The position numbers and the translations under genes are program-made. 29,524 bases of DNA from Alphaproteobacteria bacterium UBA6062 (GTDB taxonomy: Bacteria > Pseudomonadota > Alphaproteobacteria > Sneathiellales > Sneathiellaceae): positions 1 to 29,524 of the forward strand of contig DIYE01000268.1 in NCBI GenBank assembly GCA_002428885.1, given 5' to 3'. Below, piece after piece: positions 15,875-24,890 of the stretch. Position 1 is the stretch's first letter, and every line of letters starts with the position of its first letter. Below the pieces are notes generated by a model, which ran no database searches, was not told the DNA's origin, and was given only the letters and a program-made list of their open reading frames with translations.

Positions 15875-16765
15875 CTATCTTGGCCACCGGTTATGAACCC
15901 AGAACCAGTGGTCAGGCCTTTTCCGGATCCAGTCTTCGTAGATCCCATTAATGGTCAGCAGAAGGTCAAAAACATCTTTCTTCCGATCTCCACTGGCGGG
16001 TGGCAGGATAGCTTCTGATACTGTCACCCGGATTTTTCCGTTTTCCAGCCGTTCAGCCCGCATGGGATAAATAGGCATATTGAACTTGCAGGCCAGCTCC
16101 GCCACATTGGGCGCCGTCATGGCTTCTCTTCCAAAGAAAGGGACTGAAAGACCGGTATTCTGTTTTTGATCGTTCAGCAGAGTGACAATCTCGCCTTTCT
16201 TTATGGCCCTCAAAATACCCTTCGCGCCCTTTATTCCTTTCGGCAAAAACGTATTTTGGTCACTACTGCTCCGTTGAGCCTGGAAATATTCTTCAACAAG
16301 CGGGTTGTTGGCTGACCGGTAGACGATCGTATTTGGACAATCCAGATAACTCCCTGCATGGGCAATGAGTTCCCAGGGACCATAATGGCCGGTCAGAATA
16401 AAAGCCGGCCGTCCGGTTTTCAGATCATTATCCAGAATTTCCCGTCCGACAACTTCAACATCAGGCGCGTTAAAGTCCAGCGTTGCGTTAAACGGCAATT
16501 CAGCGATATTCCGGCCAAGATTATCCCACATCCTGTCCAGAGTGCGATCCATCTCCGGCTCACTGATCTCCGGCAGGGAATTGCTGATATTCTCCCGCGC
16601 CAGCTTATGAACCTTCATCAGGGGACCGATTTTACGGGCCAGCCAGCTTCCGAAGTTTGCGGCCCGCTTCCGCCCGAGTGTTCTGAAAAACCAGAAGGCA
16701 AACTTCACACCTAGCCACTCCAACCGGTATTTCAGCGAAACAGGTGCACTTTGCGTCTCAGGCAT
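15875..16765 (-). CDS. lpxL: Lipid A biosynthesis secondary (lauroyl-type) acyltransferase
   Basis: A 296-residue LpxL/HtrB-family acyltransferase that adds a secondary acyl chain to lipid A at the inner membrane. The catalytic HX4E is H127-Y-G-P-W-E132. Downstream conserved blocks are LLNDQKQNTGLSVPFFGREA and the C-terminal WIRKRPDHWFWVHNRWPR. A hydrophobic helix near residues 18-30 anchors it. It is the last gene of the LPS operon and overlaps lpxK by 8 bp. It ends only 2 bp from the convergent leucine dehydrogenase gene. The acyl chain length and the site cannot be told from sequence. LpxM or a very-long-chain acyltransferase is a less likely alternative. Confidence 0.9.
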   Translation of the reverse strand: MPETQSAPVSLKYRLEWLGVKFAFWFFRTLGRKRAANFGSWLARKIGPLMKVHKLARENISNSLPEISEPEMDRTLDRMWDNLGRNIAELPFNATLDFNAPDVEVVGREILDNDLKTGRPAFILTGHYGPWELIAHAGSYLDCPNTIVYRSANNPLVEEYFQAQRSSSDQNTFLPKGIKGAKGILRAIKKGEIVTLLNDQKQNTGLSVPFFGREAMTAPNVAELACKFNMPIYPMRAERLENGKIRVTVSEAILPPASGDRKKDVFDLLLTINGIYEDWIRKRPDHWFWVHNRWPR

Positions 16766-17744
16766 GCTGGCGGCTCCCGAGTTTTTCTATCAGCAATGTC
16801 TGCAACCCTTTCGGCTTTTCAAAAACCAAGTCAATATCGAAAACGGTGGTCATCATACGGGCATCGTCGGATAAACGCACATAGTCTTTTCGGGTGGTGA
16901 CCAGTGCAGCGTTATGAAGCGCGGCCTTCTCAACGAGGCGCATAATGTCATCCTGGGAGAAAGTATAATGATCCGGGAATTCCAGCGCCTCGATCACTTC
17001 GGCTCCGGCATCAACAAGGCTTTGGAAGAACTTCTCCGGCCTACCGATACCGGCAAAAGCAATCACCTTTTCCCCGACCAGTTCCTTTTGCAAAGCGTGG
17101 GGAACAATCTTTGCGCCATAGACCGGAATGGACAATCCTTTCAGAAAGGCAAATCCCGGATGTTCACCGATAACGATAACCGCATCCGACCTCGCCAGTG
17201 CCGCATCCACAGGCTCGCGAAGCGGGCCGGCCGGCAGAATACGGCGATTTCCCAAGCCAAACCCGGCATCAATAACCAGAAAAGACAGATCCTTGTATAG
17301 GGAGGTATTTTGAAAACCGTCATCCATGATAATGATATCAGCCCCGCCCTCAATCGCGGCAAGAGCTCCGGTATGACGATCTTTTGAAACCCAGGTCGGC
17401 GCAACCGCCGCCAACAACAGAGGTTCATCACCGACTTCGGAAGCCTGGTGAACATCCTGAACAACCCGCACGGGGCCTTTCTGGCTACCACCATATCCAC
17501 GGGACAGAAAATGTACGACCCAGCCCTGCTGGATCAGGAAGCGAGCAACAGCGATGGCAACCGGGGTCTTACCGGCCCCGCCTGCCACAACATTACCGAT
17601 ACAGATAACAGGAACATCCACGTTATAGGTGGTTGTCGTCTTTCGATTTATACGATCAGCCAAGGAATAAAGAGCACTAAGCGGCGACAGCAGAAAAGGC
17701 AGTATCGAACCACTATCCCTATTCCAGTATCCCGGTGCTTTCAC
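16758..17744 (-). CDS. lpxK: Tetraacyldisaccharide 4'-kinase
   Basis: LpxK phosphorylates the 4' position of the lipid A disaccharide precursor with ATP to give lipid IVA, at the cytoplasmic face of the inner membrane. At 328 residues it has normal length. An N-terminal amphipathic or hydrophobic segment precedes the P-loop IGNVVAGGAGKTPVAI (K59). Then come SRGYGG, a DDGFQ motif (IMDDGFQNTSLYKDL) and ARSDAVIVIG. The start is a GTG at 17744, and waaA lies 31 bp upstream. It overlaps the acyltransferase gene by 8 bp, implying translational coupling. Confidence 0.95.
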   Translation of the reverse strand: MKAPGYWNRDSGSILPFLLSPLSALYSLADRINRKTTTTYNVDVPVICIGNVVAGGAGKTPVAIAVARFLIQQGWVVHFLSRGYGGSQKGPVRVVQDVHQASEVGDEPLLLAAVAPTWVSKDRHTGALAAIEGGADIIIMDDGFQNTSLYKDLSFLVIDAGFGLGNRRILPAGPLREPVDAALARSDAVIVIGEHPGFAFLKGLSIPVYGAKIVPHALQKELVGEKVIAFAGIGRPEKFFQSLVDAGAEVIEALEFPDHYTFSQDDIMRLVEKAALHNAALVTTRKDYVRLSDDARMMTTVFDIDLVFEKPKGLQTLLIEKLGSRQHA

Positions 17745-17775
17745 TTAGAGTGCTTTCTGTTTAGGGGAAATCATT

Positions 17776-19044
17776 CTAACCTGCCCCTGCAATTTCTTCG
17801 TCAACCTGCTTTGCCAGATGACCAAGAAGAGCTTCTCCCGTTTTGACGACCTGATTGGCGCGCCCGGCCAGTTCGCCTCTCAATTTGATCTCTGACATTA
17901 ATTTATATGTGGTATTAATGAGTTCAGATCCATCGTTAACTTGGATTGCAGCGTTATTTTCCTGCATATCCTTCACGATTTCCTCAAAATTGCTCATATC
18001 AGGACCATGCATAATGGCGCAATGAAGCCTTGCAGCCTCCAGAAGGTTCTGCCCCCCTTTCTTGACAAGGGACCCGCCGACGAACACCACATCGACAAGC
18101 CGGTAAAAAATGCCAAGTTCGCCGATGGTATCCGCCAGATAGATCTCTGTCTGCGGGGTAATTTGTTCTCCAGCGGATCGCCGGGCAACCGAAAAACCGG
18201 CCTGGTTGAGTTTCGCCATGATCTCGTCACCCCGATCCGGGTGACGCGGCACAATGATGGTCAAAAGGCCCTTGACCTTACTTCGCATATCAATATGGGC
18301 GGCCGCAATGAGAGCTTCCTCTCCTTTGTGAGTACTGGAAGCCAGCCACATTTTCCGGTTGGCCGTCGCATTTCGGAGCGCCTGGAACGGTTCTTTGCGA
18401 AACGGTAGCGGAGGAGAGCAGAATTTCAGATTTCCAAGAACGTCCACATTCTCCGCTCCCAGATATTTAAGCCGATCAGCGGCAATTTCCGACTGCGCAT
18501 GAATATAGGAGAATTTACGGATGAGCTTCTTGGCCAGCCCTCCTGTCTTCCGCCACATATTAAAAGACGATGTGGTCATTCTGGCGTTCAGCATCATCAT
18601 GGGAATATTGCGAATGGAAGTCTGATTGATCAGATTTGGCCAGATTTCCGATTCCATCCAGATGGCAACCTGTGGGCGCCAGTAATTGAGAAAGCTGGCA
18701 ACAGCCTCCTTTGTATCGATGGGAACATATTGATGAAAAGCTCCGGTTGGCAGCCTTTCCAGCATAAGATTTGCCGATGACACGGTTCCTGTTGTCAGCA
18801 ACACAAAGCGATCCGTCTTCCTCGCCAGCAATTCCTCAATCAGAGGCAGTACGGACATGGCTTCACCCACCGAAGCCGCATGCACCCAGACCAGCTGCCC
18901 TGCGGGGCGAACCCGCGATGGTTCTCCGTAACGCTCATAAATCCGGTTAGCATCCTCTTTTCCCTGGGTAACCCGGCTCTTCAGATGAGCTTTTATAAAG
19001 GGTGAGGTAAGCCACAATAAGCCATTATACATAAAGAGATTCAT
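17776..19044 (-). CDS. waaA: 3-deoxy-D-manno-octulosonic acid (Kdo) transferase
   Basis: This 422-residue GT30-family transferase adds Kdo from CMP-Kdo to lipid IVA, starting the LPS inner core. It has an N-terminal membrane-anchoring helix (about 4-20) and the catalytic glutamate E61 in HAASVGEAMSVLPL. Conserved segments WMESEIWPN and NARMTTSSF follow, and the C-terminal domain contains LASSTHKGEE, IVPRHPDRG and FVGGSLVKKGGQNLLEAA. The ATG at 19044 is 5 bp after the upstream acyltransferase stop. The number of Kdo units added cannot be inferred. Confidence 0.95.
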   Translation of the reverse strand: MNLFMYNGLLWLTSPFIKAHLKSRVTQGKEDANRIYERYGEPSRVRPAGQLVWVHAASVGEAMSVLPLIEELLARKTDRFVLLTTGTVSSANLMLERLPTGAFHQYVPIDTKEAVASFLNYWRPQVAIWMESEIWPNLINQTSIRNIPMMMLNARMTTSSFNMWRKTGGLAKKLIRKFSYIHAQSEIAADRLKYLGAENVDVLGNLKFCSPPLPFRKEPFQALRNATANRKMWLASSTHKGEEALIAAAHIDMRSKVKGLLTIIVPRHPDRGDEIMAKLNQAGFSVARRSAGEQITPQTEIYLADTIGELGIFYRLVDVVFVGGSLVKKGGQNLLEAARLHCAIMHGPDMSNFEEIVKDMQENNAAIQVNDGSELINTTYKLMSEIKLRGELAGRANQVVKTGEALLGHLAKQVDEEIAGAG

Positions 19045-19049
19045 TGGCG

Positions 19050-19781
19050 TTACGATACCTTATTGTCTTCATTATGAGAAGCCACTCTATCGGCAGGTTC
19101 GACCGGAACATGACCGCACAATCGGTCCGCCTCCTGCGTTATTCTGTTCAGACTTCCTTCGATCTCATCACGCGCTCTATCAAAAGCGCCATCCGTATCT
19201 TGACGGGGTACGTGAACAGGATCTCCCCAGATGATCACCCCGCGACTGAAAGGCTTAGCAAACAGGAACCGATCCCAACTCCCCAGAAACCGGCCTCGCT
19301 TCGCTGAATAGCTGGCCGGAAAAACAGGAACACCTGACATGGCGGCAATTCTCATTACACCATCCTGAACCCTCATACGCGGGCCCTGAGGACCATCCGG
19401 CGTGATCACCGCAATTTCCTTGCGGCGGATGACTTTCAGGATCTCCTTGATCGCCGGCAAGGCTCCCTTCGTTGTGGACCCCCGTATGCTGTCCAGGTTC
19501 CAGTGCCGGATTGCCTGTGCTATAATCTCGCCGTCACCATGCCGGGAGATAAGCACATGAGCCCGGACATTTTTTTTCATCAATGTGGGCATCAACAGCA
19601 GACGACCATGCCAGAAAGCAAGAATAAAAGGCTTATTTTCCCGAATATAAGCCTCTGCTTCACCACCATTAATGGTCTGCCAGCGGCCGGTTCTGTATAC
19701 GAGCCAGATATAAGCAGCCGCAACCCAGCCAATGACAGCTTTCATCCTATCACTTTTAAGGATTTTCTTGAGTTGCTTCAA
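19050..19781 (-). CDS. DUF374 lysophospholipid acyltransferase-like protein
   Basis: A 243-residue, LPLAT-superfamily protein of the DUF374 family. An N-terminal membrane segment (about 14-30) is followed by the FWHGRLLLMP block, where the usual HX4D motif is not preserved, SRHGDGE, and the signature ITPDGPQGPR (126-135). The DUF374 family is typically found beside waaA in alphaproteobacteria, and here it heads the LPS operon. A role in acylating lipid A or a related lipid is likely, but the substrate is not established. The start at 19781 is a TTG. An internal ATG at 19745 exists, but the longer form keeps the LKSDRMKAVIGW start typical of the family. Confidence 0.82.
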   Translation of the reverse strand: MKQLKKILKSDRMKAVIGWVAAAYIWLVYRTGRWQTINGGEAEAYIRENKPFILAFWHGRLLLMPTLMKKNVRAHVLISRHGDGEIIAQAIRHWNLDSIRGSTTKGALPAIKEILKVIRRKEIAVITPDGPQGPRMRVQDGVMRIAAMSGVPVFPASYSAKRGRFLGSWDRFLFAKPFSRGVIIWGDPVHVPRQDTDGAFDRARDEIEGSLNRITQEADRLCGHVPVEPADRVASHNEDNKVS

Positions 19782-19983
19782 AATCTATACCCGCTCATCT
19801 TCAGACCTGACACGCATATATCTGTTCACGCCTGACAATACCAGCTTCTTTACAAGAATAGGGCGAGTCCCGGTCATTTTCAGACACTCTCATATTGCAG
19901 CTTTGTCTATAAAACACTAACCTTGTCATTCTTTTTTCTGATCCGGTCACTCGCCGGACCCTATAGTATACCGGTACACATCC

Positions 19984-22050
19984 ATGAAACCCGCCAGTTC
20001 CATAGAAATCCGATCCTCCGCCTGTCCTCATGACTGCCCGTCGACCTGCTCCCTTGAGATTGAAAAGCTGGGGGACCAACAGATCGGTCGTGTCAGAGGC
20101 GCAGAAGATAACAGCTACACTGCAGGCGTTATCTGCGCCAAGGTTGCCCGATACGCCGAGCGGACTCATCATCCGGACCGCCTTCTCCATCCGCTGCGAC
20201 GGGTCGGCAAAAAAGGTGCCGGAGACTGGGAACAAATCAGTTGGGACGAAGCCCTTGACCATATCGCGCGGGAGTTCCTGGCACGGGAAGAAGAGCATGG
20301 ATCAGAAACCGTCTGGCCGCACTTCTTTGCCGGTACCATGGGTCTTGTTCAGCGGGACGGCATTGAACGGCTGCGGCATGCCAAGAAATATTCCGGACAG
20401 TTCTCCACCATCTGCACCAACCTGGCACGGGCCGGCTGGCTGGCAGCGGCCGGCGCCTATCGCGGCACGGACCCCCGCGAAATTTCCAAATCGGACCTGG
20501 TAATTATCTGGGGTACCAACGCTGTCCATACCCAGATCAATGTGATGACCCATGCGACCCGCGCCCGGAAAGAGCGCGGCGCAAAAATCGTCGTCATCGA
20601 TCCTTACCGGAATGCAACAGCCCTCGCGGCTGATACCCATCTGATGCTGAAACCCGGAACAGATGGCGCCCTTGCCTGTGCGGTGATGAATGTCCTGTTT
20701 GAGGAAGATTTTGCCGACCGAGCTTATATGGAGCGTTACACCAACGGCTATGAAGAGCTGGAAGAGCATCTTAAAAGCCGCTCTCCGGAATGGGCATCAG
20801 AGATTACAGGCCTTTCCCCAGAGGAAATCCGCGAATTCGCCCGGCAGATCGGACAGACTCCAAAAAGCTACTTCCGGCTTGGCTACGGGTTTTCCAGAAG
20901 CCGTAACGGTGCGGTCAATATGCATGCAGCGGCCTGCATTCCTGCTGTAACGGGCGCCTGGCAGCATGAAGGCGGCGGTGCTTTGCATACCAATTCCCAG
21001 ATTTATCACTGGAACAAGGAATTGATTGAAGGGCTGGATGTAAAAGATCCGTCCGTCAGGGTCCTGGATCAGTCCCGCATCGGCGATATTCTCCTGGGGA
21101 ACAAGGACGATCTCGGGGACGGCCCGCCGGTCACCGCTCTGTTTATCCAGAATACCAACCCCATGGATGTCTCTCCTGATCTTGGCAAGGTTCATAAAGG
21201 ATTTGCCCGGGAGGATCTGTTTACGGTGGTTCATGAGCAATTCATGACGGAAACGGCGAAGATGGCGGATATCATCTTGCCCGCAACGACCTTCGTTGAG
21301 CATGATGACATCTATCAGGGCGGCGCACAAAACCATATTACCCTCGGCCCCAAGATTATTGAACCGCTGGGTGAAAGCCGCTCCAACCATGATGTTCTTT
21401 GCGCCCTCGCCGAACGGCTGGGTGCGGAGCATCGCGGCTTTAATATGACCTCCCTTGAAATGGTCGATGAAACCCTCAAAGCATCGGGCTGGCCTGATGC
21501 TGAGACATTACGGGAAATGAAGTGGCAGGATGCCCAGGTTCCCTATGAGGAAGCTCATTTCCTGGAAGGTTTCGGTCATCCGGATGGCAAGTTCCACTTT
21601 AAGGCAGACTGGTCCCTCGTCGGTGCCAATGCGTCCGGCATGCCGTCCCTACCCGATCACTGGGATGTTGTCGAAAAGGCGACAGAAGAATGTCCTTACC
21701 GGATGGTCACGGCACCTGCCAGGAATTTCCTGAACACTTCTTTCACGGCCACCCCCTCTTCCCTCAAGCGGGAGAAAAAACCAACGGTGATGCTCCATAG
21801 CGATGATGCCGCTAAAATCGGAACGGAGAAAGACGCTGTCGTCCGCATGGGTAACAGTCGCGGTTCTCTCCTGATCCACGTGGAGATCTTTGACGGCCTG
21901 CAGCCAGGTACCGTCGTCGTGGAAGGCATCTGGCCCTGCAAATTCTTTATTGAAAAGATCGGTATCAATCTGCTGGTTGGATCGGATTCTCCTAAGCCTA
22001 ATGGTGGAGTTGCCTTCCACGATACGGCTGTGTGGATCAAACCCGAATAA
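19984..22050 (+). CDS. Molybdopterin oxidoreductase, DMSO reductase family, substrate unknown
   Basis: The 688-residue protein binds one [4Fe-4S] cluster through C14, C18, C22 and C51 (CX3CX3CX28C) and a bis-MGD molybdenum cofactor. The molybdopterin domain contains DLVIIWGTNAVHTQINVM, VVIDPYRNATA and ILPATTFVEHDD. The C-terminal MGD-binding domain has TARN-like and NSRGS segments. Manual alignment with formate dehydrogenase H puts C144 (STICTNLARAG) at the molybdenum-ligand position. The histidine that follows selenocysteine there is T145 here, which argues against formate dehydrogenase. There is no twin-arginine leader, so it is cytoplasmic. No electron-transfer subunit or cofactor gene is adjacent. 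The ATG at 19984 is directly before KPASS and the first cysteine. Confidence 0.87.
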   Translation: MKPASSIEIRSSACPHDCPSTCSLEIEKLGDQQIGRVRGAEDNSYTAGVICAKVARYAERTHHPDRLLHPLRRVGKKGAGDWEQISWDEALDHIAREFLAREEEHGSETVWPHFFAGTMGLVQRDGIERLRHAKKYSGQFSTICTNLARAGWLAAAGAYRGTDPREISKSDLVIIWGTNAVHTQINVMTHATRARKERGAKIVVIDPYRNATALAADTHLMLKPGTDGALACAVMNVLFEEDFADRAYMERYTNGYEELEEHLKSRSPEWASEITGLSPEEIREFARQIGQTPKSYFRLGYGFSRSRNGAVNMHAAACIPAVTGAWQHEGGGALHTNSQIYHWNKELIEGLDVKDPSVRVLDQSRIGDILLGNKDDLGDGPPVTALFIQNTNPMDVSPDLGKVHKGFAREDLFTVVHEQFMTETAKMADIILPATTFVEHDDIYQGGAQNHITLGPKIIEPLGESRSNHDVLCALAERLGAEHRGFNMTSLEMVDETLKASGWPDAETLREMKWQDAQVPYEEAHFLEGFGHPDGKFHFKADWSLVGANASGMPSLPDHWDVVEKATEECPYRMVTAPARNFLNTSFTATPSSLKREKKPTVMLHSDDAAKIGTEKDAVVRMGNSRGSLLIHVEIFDGLQPGTVVVEGIWPCKFFIEKIGINLLVGSDSPKPNGGVAFHDTAVWIKPE

Positions 22051-22166
22051 CCTTCCATTGTCATACCTGCATAAGAGCGGACATTCACTGTGATTTCCGT
22101 CACATTCTCCTATGCAGACAAGCCAGAACCGCTACAATGGGCATAACTATTTTCAGGGGACGTCTT

Positions 22167-23150
22167 ATGAACAAAAAACGTGCTTTTCTAAAATCCATTA
22201 CGGTATCCGCCCTGCTGGCGGCTTCGTTTCTCTCTGCACCTGTCAGCTTTGCTGCCGACAAATCCCTGGCGGTGACGGCTATTGTCGAACATCCGGCATT
22301 GGACGCCGTGCACAAAGGCCTGCTGGATGAGCTTGCCAAGCTTGGATACAAGCAAGGCGACAATCTTTCTGTTCAGCACCAAACGGCTCAGGGCGATATC
22401 CCGACCACCGTTCAGATCGCCAGTAAATTTGTTGGTGCGCAACCGGATGTCATCGTTAGCATTTCAACCCCGTCTGCCCAGGCTATCGTTGCCAAAGCAC
22501 CAAAAGATCAGGCTGTTGTCTTTACCGCCGTCACGGACCCTGTCGGCGCGAAGCTGGTCAGTAATCTTGAAAAGCCGGGCGGTAATATCACTGGCACCTC
22601 CGATCTGTCCCCCATCAAAAGACATCTGGAACTGATCAAGAAGATTACCCCAGATGCCAAAACCGTTGGTGTTCTCTATAACCCCGGCGAAGCCAATTCC
22701 ATCACCCTGGTGAGCCTCCTTGAACTGGAAGCACCCGGACTGGGCCTGAAAATCGTCAAAGCAGGCGCCAGTAACAGCGGTGCTGTTCTTTCCTCCGCCC
22801 GTAGCCTGATCGGCAAGGCCGATGCCATCTATGTTCCGACCGACAACACCATTGCCTCCGCCCTGGAAGCAGTGATCAAAGTCGGCATTGACGGGCAAAC
22901 GCCGGTCTTCGCCGCTGATACAGGCAGTGTGGAACGCGGCGCTGTCGCAGCCCTCGGCTTTAACTATTATGATGTTGGCCGTCAGACAGCTCAGCTCGTC
23001 GCAAAGATCTTTAACGGAGCGAAGCCGGGGGATCTGGCTGTTGAAGCTCCAACCATTCTGGAACTCTATGTCAATCCAGGTTCCGCCAAGAAAATGGGGA
23101 TCACCATTCCGGCGGATGTGGTTTCTTCCGCGAAAAAAGTTATCAAGTAA
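22167..23150 (+). CDS. ABC transporter substrate-binding protein (PF04392 type)
   Basis: A 327-residue periplasmic binding protein with a signal peptide (about 29 residues, cleavage near SFA-A). The family blocks VTAIVEHPALDAVHKGL, the VSISTPSAQA segment and FTAVTDPVGAKLV are present. So are PGGNITGTSD, VGVLYNPGEANS and IYVPTDNTIASALEAV. This family includes the TrpX tryptophan/tyrosine binding protein, and the fold accepts various amino-acid-like ligands. The frame is open upstream to 22032, but the ATG at 22167 follows AGGGGA and begins the signal peptide. A permease and an ATPase gene follow, completing a dedicated importer. The ligand is unknown. Confidence 0.9.
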   Translation: MNKKRAFLKSITVSALLAASFLSAPVSFAADKSLAVTAIVEHPALDAVHKGLLDELAKLGYKQGDNLSVQHQTAQGDIPTTVQIASKFVGAQPDVIVSISTPSAQAIVAKAPKDQAVVFTAVTDPVGAKLVSNLEKPGGNITGTSDLSPIKRHLELIKKITPDAKTVGVLYNPGEANSITLVSLLELEAPGLGLKIVKAGASNSGAVLSSARSLIGKADAIYVPTDNTIASALEAVIKVGIDGQTPVFAADTGSVERGAVAALGFNYYDVGRQTAQLVAKIFNGAKPGDLAVEAPTILELYVNPGSAKKMGITIPADVVSSAKKVIK

Positions 23151-23172
23151 GTCAGAATGTCAGGGTCATAAC

Positions 23173-24081
23173 TTGAGCCTTATAGCCTTTCTCGGGGCGG
23201 TCGAACTGGGATTTATCTACGGTTTGGTCGCCCTTGGTATCTTTATCTCTTTTCGTATTCTGGACTTTCCGGACCTCACCGTAGACGGCTCCTTTCCGCT
23301 TGGGGCCGCCGTTTCGGCGTCCCTGATCGTTGCAGGCTATAATCCGTTTCTCGCCACCCTGTTTGCTATCGCGGCAGGATGCGCCGCCGGCTTCGTCACC
23401 GCCTGGCTAAACGTGAAGCTTAAAATCCTGCATCTGCTGGCCAGTATCCTCACCATGATCGCGCTCTATTCCATCAACCTGCGCATTATGGGACGGCCCA
23501 ATATAGCTCTGATCACCGAAGAAACCATCTTGACCCCGTTCAGTAATCTGGCCGAGTCGCTCGGGATCAGCAGCTATATGCTGATGCCGATTGTCTTTCT
23601 GGTTTTTGCAGGTTTCATCAAGCTGACGCTTGACTGGTTTCTGGGTTCTCAAACCGGCCTTGCTATGCGGGCCACCGGAGCCAACGCCAAAATGGCCCGT
23701 GCCAACGGCATTTTTGATGGCAAGATGATCCTGCTTGGCATGGCCATGGCTAATGGTCTGGTCGCCTTTGCCGGTGCCGTTTTTGCCCAAAGCCAGGGAT
23801 CAGCAGATGTTACCATGGGCGTCGGGGTTATTGTCATCGGGCTTGCTTCCGTTATCGGCGGCGAAGCCCTGCTGTCTCCCAAGGGGATCGCACGGGCGAC
23901 ACTCGCTTGCATTGTTGGATCCATCACCTATTGGCTGGCCGTCAGCCTGGCGCTCAATGCGGACTTTATCGGTCTGGAGGCTCAGGATCTCAAACTGGTT
24001 ACAGCCCTGCTCGTTGCCCTCGCCCTGGTGCTGCCGGGGAGCCGTTTCACCCGTTTCTTCCGAAAAGGAGAAGCGAAATGA
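23173..24081 (+). CDS. ABC transporter permease (TrpY/LivH-like)
   Basis: A 302-residue integral membrane permease of the branched-chain-amino-acid/ribose type (BPD_transp_2), with about eight or nine hydrophobic helices. It contains the typical SFRILDFPDLTVDGSFPLGA near the N-terminus, ATGANAKMARANGI in the coupling-loop region, and IGLASVIGGEALL near the C-terminus. The start is a TTG at 23173, after AGGG (23162-23165). Longer frame-open starts would run back through the binding-protein gene. It overlaps the ATPase gene by 4 bp (ATGA), indicating translational coupling. Confidence 0.9.
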   Translation: MSLIAFLGAVELGFIYGLVALGIFISFRILDFPDLTVDGSFPLGAAVSASLIVAGYNPFLATLFAIAAGCAAGFVTAWLNVKLKILHLLASILTMIALYSINLRIMGRPNIALITEETILTPFSNLAESLGISSYMLMPIVFLVFAGFIKLTLDWFLGSQTGLAMRATGANAKMARANGIFDGKMILLGMAMANGLVAFAGAVFAQSQGSADVTMGVGVIVIGLASVIGGEALLSPKGIARATLACIVGSITYWLAVSLALNADFIGLEAQDLKLVTALLVALALVLPGSRFTRFFRKGEAK

Positions 24082-24872
24082 TCCGCTGTGACGATCTGCA
24101 TATCACCTTCAATACCGGACAGGTGATGGAAACCAAGGCTCTGAACGGCCTCAGCCTGGCAATTCCCAAAGGCCAGTTTGTCTGTGTCATCGGCTCCAAC
24201 GGCTCCGGGAAATCCACGTTGCAAAATGCCATCTCCGGCGAACTTCAGGTGGACCAGGGACGTATCATCATCGATGACGAGGATGTCACTGACTGGCCAG
24301 CCCCAAAACGAACCGGCCTCATTGCCCGTGTTTTCCAGGATCCCCTTGCCGGCTCCTGCGCCAATCTGACAATTGAGGAAAATATGTCCCTCGCTTTTTC
24401 AAGAGGTCGCAACAGGGGCCTCGGACGAGCGGTGACGGCGACCCTGCGGGATGACTTCCGCCGTAAACTGGAACGGTTGGGTCTCGGCCTTGAAAACCGG
24501 CTCGGGGATTTGATGGGTCTCTTGTCGGGCGGACAGCGCCAGGCGATCAGCCTTCTGATGGCTTCCCTGCAACCCTCCAGTGTCCTGATGCTCGATGAGC
24601 ATACAGCAGCTCTGGATCCGCGCATCGCCGCCTTCGTGATGGATTTGACCCGGGACATCGTGAAGGAAAACAACCTCACCGCGATGATGGTCACCCATTC
24701 CATGCGCCAGGCCCTTGATTACGGAGACAGAACCGTCATGCTCCACAAAGGACGGGTTGTCCTGGATGTTTCCAGAGAAGAACGGGATGACCTGGATGTA
24801 CCGGACCTCATCCGCCTGTTCGAAAAAAAACACGGAGAGGAACTCTCCAATGATAGTTTGTTGCTGGGGTAA
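24078..24872 (+). CDS. ABC transporter ATP-binding protein
   Basis: A 264-residue cytoplasmic ATPase powering the importer. Walker A is GSNGSGKST (39-47, K45), the Q-loop is VFQDP, the signature is LSGGQ (149-153), Walker B is VLMLDEHTAALDP (E174), and the H-loop is VTHS. All motifs are intact. The ATG at 24078 overlaps the permease stop, with GGAG (24067-24070) as ribosome site. It is the last gene of the operon. Only 18 bp separate it from the convergent DUF2798-like gene, and no terminator hairpin is visible. Confidence 0.92.
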   Translation: MIRCDDLHITFNTGQVMETKALNGLSLAIPKGQFVCVIGSNGSGKSTLQNAISGELQVDQGRIIIDDEDVTDWPAPKRTGLIARVFQDPLAGSCANLTIEENMSLAFSRGRNRGLGRAVTATLRDDFRRKLERLGLGLENRLGDLMGLLSGGQRQAISLLMASLQPSSVLMLDEHTAALDPRIAAFVMDLTRDIVKENNLTAMMVTHSMRQALDYGDRTVMLHKGRVVLDVSREERDDLDVPDLIRLFEKKHGEELSNDSLLLG

Positions 24873-24890
24873 AATATCCAACGGTGTTCT

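Noticed and set aside
19940..19965. Small inverted repeat (TCCGG/CCGGA) before the molybdoenzyme gene
   Set aside because: It has only 5-bp arms without a U-tract or a recognised operator pattern.
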